A stretch of DNA of 64,000 nucleotides from Macrotrachela quadricornifera. Its lineage: Eukaryota > Rotifera > Eurotatoria > Philodinida > Philodinidae. Shown one piece after another: positions 56,675-64,000 of this stretch (positions are counted from its first letter, which is position 1; each line of letters opens with the position of its first letter). Where the stretch lies: positions 1,183,812 through 1,247,811 of the forward strand of contig JAJEKB010021013.1 of the NCBI GenBank assembly GCA_022393335.1. Direction: 5' to 3'. The notes beneath the pieces are model-generated. The model was not told the DNA's origin. It saw only the letters and a list, made by a program, of their open reading frames with translations, and did not search any database. The position numbers were made by a program, and so were the translations under genes.

Positions 56675-58498
56675 GTCACGAACGGATTGGTAGCATTGGC
56701 TAGAGAACAACAAGCAGCATTGAAAAATTTGATGGCGAAACTTTTTGACAAATCATTAGAAGGTTTGAATCAGACGAACAATGAAATCGAAGATCTACGC
56801 AAAAGACATGAATGGTATCACTCGAATATTTATCAATTACATAAATTAAAGGAAAAAATAACGTGGATCGAAAAACATTATGATAAAGAAATTAATGAAA
56901 TCTTAGAGGAGATTCGAAAGAAAAAAGAAATGGCAAAAGAAATACTTCACAATGCATTGAATCGGCTAGAAACAACAATGGACAAAAATATTATACGACA
57001 ATATCTAAATGAATTAATGCATGAATTTGATAAGCTAATTGACAATATGACCATATTAGTTTTACTAGGGTCCATTTTTGGAGCTTTCGGTCTTTTTGCT
57101 GTTATAGCAACGATAATAGCTGCATTAGGTGGATCAGCTGTAGCCGGTATCGCGACATTAGGTATAGGAGCTCTTGTCGGCACTGCAACAAGCGAAATTA
57201 TTTTCCGCACCAAATTATCAGATTTAAATGAAAAATTAAAAGAAAATATTAACAATGTGCAAAATCAAAAAAGTCAACAATTAAAACAGTTGGATTTCTA
57301 TTTCGATGGTTTTGCGCAAAAATTACGTCAGCTTCGCAGTGCCAATGCAACTATAGACATTGTCTGGTTTAATGAAAACATCCAAAACAATCTGAATCAA
57401 GCTTTTGCTAATAGATTATTGCATGAATTTCCATCAGAAAAATATCAAGTAATACAATTTGATGATGAAACTAGAGCGATTCAGTTTGTTCAAACAAATC
57501 TTGCGAATGATATTATTTTGATTATATCAGGATCAGCTGGTGAACGTGTTATCTCTGAAATTGGATACTATTGGAACATTAAAGGTATCATCATATTTTG
57601 TACGTCGGCAGACAATCATCAATTACAGATTAGCCGATATAAGAAATTGTTACTGATGACAAGGAATAGTGATGAAGTTATACAAAAAATAAAACACATT
57701 GAATGTGGTGATATTTACTTTTTAATTAATGGGTTTTCATTGGATGATGTGCGATTGAAATTGACAAATATTGAGTACTACTTGTCAACAAGAGATGGAT
57801 TTATGATTCACGGCTTTGAATCCATCAATTCTGATGAATCTTATCATCGAAGCATCGTGGAACGATTACACAATACAATTCTATTAAGAAACCTATATCC
57901 AAATGGAATTCCGAATCATTTTCAATTGACAAACTTGTACCGGTTCATCGATGAATTTCTCGAAGCATTAAGACAGACCAATTCGGAGAAGGCTATCATA
58001 GCTCTATATACAAAAGAAGCACCGTATTATTACAAAATAATTAATGATATTCTAAATCGGTTAGATGATGAATTAATACCATTGATTGGCGATTATATTA
58101 AAGCATTGCGATATGCCTTGATCTTGTATACTGATACAACTGGCAGAATACCGAATACCACAAATGCAAAATTCTACAGAGGATTATGTTTGACGTACGG
58201 GAATAGTTTGCAAGAATTTCAAGAAAAATTTAAAGTGACGGATGTCATCATATTTCCAGCATTCTTATCGACTAGTTTGAACAAAAGACAAGCAACATCC
58301 TTTACCAAGGGAAAAGGTGTTCTACTAGAAATATCTGCTGATTGTGCGCAAGATAACAGGCCGAAAAATATTTCTGCTGAATCGTACTTTCAAAATGAAG
58401 ATGAAGTACTACTCAACTGCTTTAGTATGCTGCAAGTGACGAGAATTACGAACATCTCCAATTATTTGTTGTCTTATGAATGTACCTTGAAATCTTGA
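56675..58498 (+). CDS. Mono-ADP-ribosyltransferase (R-S-ExE) with helical membrane-active-like N-terminus and receiver-like middle domain
   Basis: The frame is open from 56591 to the TGA at 58496-58498, but its first bases hold no ATG; a strong acceptor (TTTATTTTATTACAG, ending 56674) sits in phase 0, so I take 56675 as the start of the main exon, with a short 5' exon not identified (first in-frame Met at 56735). Residues counted from 56591: 30-150 helical coiled coil; 151-200 long hydrophobic Gly/Ala-rich hairpin (two membrane-spanning-length helices); 200-240 a second coiled coil; 255-370 alpha/beta domain (IVWFNENI ... IILIISGSAGE ... IIIFCTS) like the receiver-like module often found in bdelloid proteins; about 430-635 ADP-ribosyltransferase. 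Catalytic triad: Arg530 (FYRGL), Ser560 (FLSTS), ExE Glu603/Glu605 (NEDEVLL), the arginine-specific type. It should transfer ADP-ribose from NAD+ to protein Arg; target unknown. The N-terminal half resembles helical pore-forming or ApoL-like proteins in layout only. Confidence 0.85.
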   Translation, partial: VTNGLVALAREQQAALKNLMAKLFDKSLEGLNQTNNEIEDLRKRHEWYHSNIYQLHKLKEKITWIEKHYDKEINEILEEIRKKKEMAKEILHNALNRLETTMDKNIIRQYLNELMHEFDKLIDNMTILVLLGSIFGAFGLFAVIATIIAALGGSAVAGIATLGIGALVGTATSEIIFRTKLSDLNEKLKENINNVQNQKSQQLKQLDFYFDGFAQKLRQLRSANATIDIVWFNENIQNNLNQAFANRLLHEFPSEKYQVIQFDDETRAIQFVQTNLANDIILIISGSAGERVISEIGYYWNIKGIIIFCTSADNHQLQISRYKKLLLMTRNSDEVIQKIKHIECGDIYFLINGFSLDDVRLKLTNIEYYLSTRDGFMIHGFESINSDESYHRSIVERLHNTILLRNLYPNGIPNHFQLTNLYRFIDEFLEALRQTNSEKAIIALYTKEAPYYYKIINDILNRLDDELIPLIGDYIKALRYALILYTDTTGRIPNTTNAKFYRGLCLTYGNSLQEFQEKFKVTDVIIFPAFLSTSLNKRQATSFTKGKGVLLEISADCAQDNRPKNISAESYFQNEDEVLLNCFSMLQVTRITNISNYLLSYECTLKS

Positions 58499-59739
58499 TA
58501 ACGACAAATGACATATAAACATTATCTTTTGACATGTTGCGCATCTGATTTGTTTTTGAATTAGTTTTTTTCAACTCAGAACTTATTAATTTGGTGATTT
58601 GTCAAGATGATTTTCATGATATTAAAGAAAACTACTAAACATTTTCTATAACGTTCTTGCTGATTTTGTCTAATAGTATGTTAGATCTGTAGCCATACAG
58701 TTCCAAATAGACATATCCCTATGACACACATCAATGAAAGTATTTTATTGGGAAGCCTTCGAAAGGTGTAGAAATTTTTTTATGATAAGTACACTTTGAA
58801 AAGGATATATGCCGATGAATGTTATAATGTATTTATTCCATATAAATGTATTCGTTTTGAAATACACGGGAAAATTGTCACGTAACTATCTTTTTTTGTA
58901 AAGCGACCATAGAGCCCACCATTATCGTAGTAGAGCTCATCAAAGTGTGAGTCTAGCAACCATTATCGCGATTTTATCTCGGCTAAGGAAATCGTCAGAT
59001 GACTTTGATTTATATATACATCAGAGAAGATAAGACAAAAGATTCAAAGCATTACACGATCTATTTTGCCCTTACTCAGGACAGAGCAGAAACAAGACTG
59101 TTCCATGCCAAAAGCTTATTTCTGTTTAGCCAGAACATCATTACATGAATTTATATTATATCTGATGATATATTAATTCGAAACAATTAAAATAAACATT
59201 TAAATCACTTTTTAAGATACAATAATCATTATTATAATTTTTACAATTCTTTTGCAAAACTCTGGAATCAACAATGTATAATAACAAATAAATTTATATA
59301 CGTGAATACGCATAGTATTGGCAAAGAGTGATATTTAATGAAGATTGAGAAGAAACAGAACTGTTCTATGACAAACAGTTTGCCTGTTTATTCCAGGTAA
59401 CCAATAATTCCTTAGTTAGCCTCGAGATAGATAGGTTGTTTTCTCTCTTTGTGATGTCTTTCTTTGATGCTGTTGTAATAGATATATTGTGATTTGTTAT
59501 TTCGAGTTGAAGGCTCATTTCATTGACTAAATCAAAAACACTCCTCTTATGATGACTAGGCATGCATTAAGCCTGAGAATAAACCGGGAATCCTGGACAC
59601 GGTTATTCACGGACTCCGCCATTCTCGGTACCAAGAAACTCGTGAATAGTTATCGATAAATAACTCGTTCACGTGGCCAGTTTCCTTGGCTTCATTAAGG
59701 ATCATAATCTCGATATTGACCATCCCTTCCCACGTTTAT
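58499..59739. other. Downstream of the ADP-ribosyltransferase gene
   Basis: AT-rich, dense stops, no gene. Near 59575-59700 the sequence becomes less AT-rich, with GAATAGTTATCGATAAATAACTCGTTCACG containing the inverted pair GTTATC/GATAAC. Confidence 0.3.
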
Positions 59740-60057
59740 CCAAGGGAAAAACATCGGACTCCATGGGCCCACTTGACTCCGCTTGACTGATGTCTGTAGT
59801 TTCACTCTTGGAATTATTTCTCAAAAACAGAACAAAAGTGTTCTGTTTTTAGAAATTGTTTTCCAACAATGAACACTTGTATTGTTATGGGAATTAATTA
59901 AGAGAGAAGCAGCAGAATCTATTACCTCGTATGACTCTATGCGATTCTGCGCGATTCTACATGACTCTGCGTGACTCCGCGCGAGTCATTTAGCTCCAAG
60001 TGGCTCGACTTGACTCCACGTGATTCCAAGGGGCTGGAGTCTGATGTTTACCCTTGG
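59740..60057. mobile_element. MITE-like element, 318 bp, with an internal perfect 12-bp hairpin
   Basis: Left CCAAGGGAAAAACATCGGAC; right reversed CCAAGGGTAAACATCAGACT; both continue CTCCA and further in share ACTTGACTCC. The centre has AAAAACAGAACA (59823-59834) and its exact complement (59839-59850) across AAAG. The right half has tandem GCGATTCTGC/GACTCTGCGTGACTCCGCG words. No target duplication recognised. Confidence 0.6.
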
Positions 60058-60350
60058 TTGGATTACTGCGTGTTTTCCACATTAATTCAACCCAGACAGA
60101 TACTGCTCTTATTGGACAAAGACAACGGAAAGACCTTTCATATACGTATGTATGTACATACATTGTCTTGTCGCTGTTGGCCGTTGTATCTCCAGCAAGC
60201 AGGATCTCTCTGGTCGCGCGTGTGCGAAAATAGATATACATCAATTTTTTCCCATGCATTTATTTCTTTTTAATTAAAATCACACATCAATCAAAATATA
60301 ATAAGCAATAGTTGAAAATAAATAAAATTTGTCAGTTCATCCCATTAATT

Positions 60351-61264
60351 TCATGGTATTTCAATATTAAATCGTTGTACTCGGTTGTTAACTGAATCAA
60401 CAATATAGAGATTACCTTGTCGATCAAATGACAATCCTATAGGCATACTGAGTTGATTTGGTTGTGCTCCTTGACCATTTCCACCAGCAATAACATTTCC
60501 TTGTTGTGCTCCTTTTGGCCAACGTACAATACGAAGATTCCAACTATCAACTACATAAACAGTACCCAATTCATCAACTGCAACTCCTCCAGGACCATAC
60601 AATTGTGTCAAACTATTTCCGTTTCCTTGTCCACCAGCAACAACAATACCTTCTTTTGTACCTTCTATCCATTTCATCACACGGTGATTATCATACTCAG
60701 ACACAAATACTGAATGTTCCCGATCGACAAATATGTAAGTGGGGTGACTGAGCTGATCAAGACGATTTCCGCTTCCATTTCCACCTGCTACTAATATTCC
60801 TTGGGATTCACCCATTCGATATTTTCTTACTTCATGTTTGTCATAATCAGAGACATAGAGAAATCCATTGTCATCTATTGTCAAACCTCGACAAGAGATA
60901 TTGGAAATAATTACTTCTCCACTTGTTCCATTTTGTCGAGGCCATTCAACTACTCTTCTATTTATCTGATCACAAATAATAAGACTATCTCTCTCTTTAT
61001 CCACGATCACATCTGATGGTTGCCGCAATTGATCAGTACCATTTCCTATTCCATGCCCACCTGCCACTATTTGTCCATCTGTTTCACCCGATTTCCATCC
61101 CACAATACGCTGATTTGCCCAGTCAGCAACATAAATTGTTTCTTCATCATCCACATATAACCCACGAGGCCAATAAAGTGTTGGATTTTGTCCTCCTACT
61201 GTTTGGCCATTCTTGTTCCATTTAGCATTTGCAGGAATATCTATCAAACTGGCACGAAGTGGTA
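60351..61264 (-). CDS. NHL-repeat beta-propeller protein, last exon
   Basis: The frame ends in TGA (60351-60353) and runs up to an acceptor CTTTCTTTTAG just beyond 61264; no ATG lies between, so an upstream exon (probably a signal peptide or TM anchor) is missing from my reading. About 304 aa with six NHL units, each of the form P.G(V/L).(V/F)D..G.(V/L)YV.D..N.R(V/I)..W, spaced about 45-50 aa: near YWPRGLYVDDEE, RQPSDVIVDKER, CRGLTIDDNG, SHPTYIFVDREH, YGPGGVAVDELG and SMPIGLSFDRQG. Between blades is the repeated IVAGG.G.GN....L linker. Six units make one closed propeller ending in RVQRF. Such secreted or surface NHL propellers are greatly expanded in bdelloids; the ligand is unknown. The frame is intact. 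Confidence 0.85.
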
Positions 61265-63084
61265 CTAAAAGAAAGAGAAAACATGACCATCATCAAAGGG
61301 AATCTTTCATTTTCTTTGAATTGTGAGAAAAGACAAACTTCTATAATGTTTTTTTTCACTGCGTTTGATGTGATAGAAAAGAATAGAGAGAATTCTCAGT
61401 TACTATAAAGAAAAATACCATTATAATATGTTTTACTGATGTCTATATCAATGATTTCTCAAATATAAAGAAAGGATAGATTCAAGATGAACTTTTTGTT
61501 AGAAGTAGTCTAACATTCTCTAGAGTCATATATAGAACATTGTTCAATATCACGTAATGAAATAATTATAGAAAACTATATACATGTATTAGTAATGGAC
61601 ATATCTTGTTCTGTAGTGGTTTTTATTCTTTTCATATCCATTGTTTTATTGAAATCTAGATAAAAGAATATTCAAATTTTACTCTCCCTCAAGTTAGTAG
61701 ATTATTTGAAGTTCTATTTCATATAATTTCGAATAGTGCTCTATTGAACGGGTAAGTGAGCTCATTCAAAAATATTTTCTCTGTTACTTTCTTTCTCATT
61801 ATTAACCATGTTTCTTTTGTCTGTTTCAAATAGTAGTGAAGAGTGTAGGAGATGATAATATTTGAACTCTTTGCTTACCAGTCATATGAGATTTTTTTCG
61901 GATAGACTTCGAAAAATATTTCTCAGCAAACATTTCCCTTGTCGAAACTCTCTCGTGGAGTCTTTAGGGACTCCTCAGGAAGTTACCAAGCTAATCTCAT
62001 GAGAGTCCTCGCATGCATATACCCTAAAGAGTTTTTCTTTTTGTGATTTGATTCTATAAAGTGCATAAATGTTTTAAATGTATAAGAAGATACAGTCGTT
62101 TAGATATATTTACATAGTTGGTTTTAGAAACAACTGGCCGATATAACAAGACAAGAAATTTCAAAGAAAGAGTAGAAGTTTTGGTTTATTTTAAAATCGT
62201 TCAATTTATTTTCCCAAGCCGTATTCGCACTTTCTGAATAGATAGTAGTTAAATAGTTACATATAGATAGAGACGTGATTCAGCAATGAGGCAAAGCTTT
62301 TTAAAAATTTTGACAGAAAAAATCAATATTACTGTAATATGTCATGTATTGGCCAGTGCTACCATCTTTTGAAGCCCGAAAAGCAAAAAGTATATACGTG
62401 ATATACAGCGATTTCCAAATTCTGTGCCAGTATACTGATCAAAAATTATCTCACCACGGTGTGATCTTTGTTGCATTGAATCAAGAAATGCTACTCATTA
62501 ACAAGTAAATAGAATTATTGAACAGATTTTCTTCTGATAGTATATCTTCGTTTGACCCAATAGCTTTTGACAAACTCTCATTACCTAATAAATATTTATC
62601 TATTACAATACATGAAAAGGGAAATTCGAACTAACTCTTGATTAAATGATAGCATTTAACTGTTAGTTTGTTTATGAGTGTTCATGTGATTTTTAATATC
62701 AGCTTTTTCTCAGACATCTACAAAAACCTCTTTATTATCAGCAATACATATTGTTTGAACCCGATTAAATTTATATTCGTTTGAAAATGCTTGATATTCG
62801 ACGATTTTTAGCCATTCTTTGTTGAACCCCGGCTTTCTTTGATTTCTTTTTTCTGATCTAACTCCTGATGATATTAGTGCTTGTTCAGGAACTACTAATA
62901 CTTGGGTATTCGCTTCTTCGCTGTAGTCGCACCGTCATTATTTTCTACAACAAAGTCTTTTCTGTCTCTGTCTTATTAGTAATTATAATAATTACTTATA
63001 TTCATCAACTGAACAAATAAAAGAATGTATACGTTGGTTTCTATGAATTGGATGCGTAGGATATCTTAGTTAAGGATTCGAGTG
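61265..63084. other. Upstream region of the NHL gene
   Basis: Should contain the missing 5' exon of the NHL gene on the minus strand, but I could not place it. At 61940-62015 there is a partly inverted ACTCTCTCGTGGAGTC / GGGACTCCTCAGG / CATGAGAGTCC cluster. Otherwise AT-rich with nothing supportable. Confidence 0.35.
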
Positions 63085-63540
63085 TTTCCACCTATGATTC
63101 GCTCCACGCGCGGTTCCAACGTTATCAACACTACGTAGTTCCAGATGCATTTCCACGAGCTCTAGGGATTCCAAACTTTACCTTTTGTCTCTGAACCTTC
63201 CTAAACCAAAAAACTGCAAAAAACATGCAAAATTCACCCAAAAAAAGCTTGTAAGTTTGTAATATTGCCTACGCTTCGCTCTGAAAGCGTTTATAATATA
63301 AGTAACACTGGTTTCAGATGCATCTCAACGTACTCTATCAATTCCACATATTAATTTCCTTCAAGACCCCTTATAGACCTCAGAAATGGCCAAATACCCG
63401 CGGAATCCCGTAAAACTCGGTAAAACTGCCTACGATCCACTCTGAAAATGATTCCAATATAACCACACTGGTTCCCGGTGTATCTCGATGCACTCTATCC
63501 ATTCCATCCATTACTTTTCCTCCTAGATCTCTCCTTCACA
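63085..63540 (+). repeat. Tandem repeat, ~160-170 bp unit, about three diverged copies
   Basis: Units start with CCTA(T/C)GATTCGCTC / GCCTACGCTTCGCTCTGAAA / GCCTACGATCCACTCTGAAA near 63097, 63268 and 63427, followed by AACACTGGTTTCAGATGCATCTC-like and TCTATC.ATTCCA segments. Confidence 0.6.
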
Positions 63541-64000
63541 ACGGGACAAGACATTATTGAGCGATTGAGGACATGTTGATCAATCTTTACGGGGTTCTTA
63601 AATGATAAGTGCATACGTTATAATCAAACTCTGCTAGCATTATATGTGATGACATCTGATCTATTGAACCGTCAAAAAAACAAATTGTGTTTCGATATTG
63701 AACAAAAAAAATACTCAAAAATGAGAGAAAATATTCCTTTATGCATTCTTAACAACCATTCCCGTAGACTATTGGATTTTATTTATCCAAAAAATTACCT
63801 GAAATTTTCTTGTTTTTCTCGTTTTATTTTATGCAAAATTCAATTAAAAATAACGAATGCAAAAATCATAGAAGAACCAAAATAGTAAAAAATAAAAAGA
63901 GCTATTTTCACAAGAACAACTTTTCTATTTCGAATTTTTTTTCCCGTAAAAAAATACTAATGTCGGATTTTTTTTATAGTGTTAATGACTGTTTGTTGAA
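63541..64000. other. Right-edge AT-rich DNA
   Basis: A 79-codon plus frame at 63646-63885 is K/N/I-rich without motif and not called. Nothing else seen. Confidence 0.3.

Noticed and set aside
60453..61225. Plus-strand ORFs over the NHL gene
   Set aside because: They are antisense shadows of the propeller coding sequence.
5608..64000. CRISPR array or prokaryotic operon
   Set aside because: The tandem repeats are degenerate with no spacer/repeat alternation, and spliceosomal introns show the DNA is eukaryotic.

Overview
This is an AT-rich, intron-containing eukaryotic window, most likely from a bdelloid rotifer. The reasons are: introns of about 53-55 nt with GT-AG ends (seen in two genes); a six-bladed NHL propeller protein; an R-S-ExE ADP-ribosyltransferase joined to a receiver-like domain of a kind I associate with bdelloids; a large receptor-like protein with an ephrin-receptor-type Cys-rich segment; and a high load of small, mixed DNA transposons. 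The assignment is inference from gene style, since there is no rRNA or marker gene.

Layout. At 0-5 kb lie a 3' gene end and a 937-aa membrane protein on the minus strand. From 5 to 9.4 kb is AT-rich DNA with one 34-bp minisatellite. At 9.4-26.8 kb a TATA box and a 38-codon signal-peptide ORF are followed by about 16.6 kb of degenerate tandem monomers (about 85-95 bp), which in the right two thirds form five blocks of 2.3-2.9 kb; poly(A) signals follow. Many monomers carry the same short hairpin, and several stem changes are compensatory. At 27.5-33.4 kb are nested elements: a foldback repeat, an LTR-like end with a PBS-like site followed by a RING-finger pseudogene, a 3.96-kb element with CACTCT termini and palindrome-rich subterminal arrays, a piggyBac-like end and a G-rich patch. 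At 34-35.5 kb is a damaged hAT transposase with two introns. At 36.5-44 kb are fragments, repeats and one convincing two-exon, two-membrane-segment gene (194 aa, minus). At 44-54.3 kb are many inverted-repeat elements, including a 53-bp hAT-like hairpin with a perfect 8-bp target duplication, and a lone last exon of a serpin. At 56.7-58.5 kb is the ADP-ribosyltransferase, and at 60.35-61.26 kb the NHL propeller exon (minus). The right edge holds about three copies of a 160-170 bp repeat.

The genes do not form a pathway. The window reads as gene-poor accessory DNA, with a few intact lineage-specific genes (receptor-like protein, 2-TM protein, ADP-ribosyltransferase, NHL protein) spaced by transposon debris. 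The best candidates for something undescribed are the 16.6-kb hairpin-monomer array and the 4-kb palindrome-array element.
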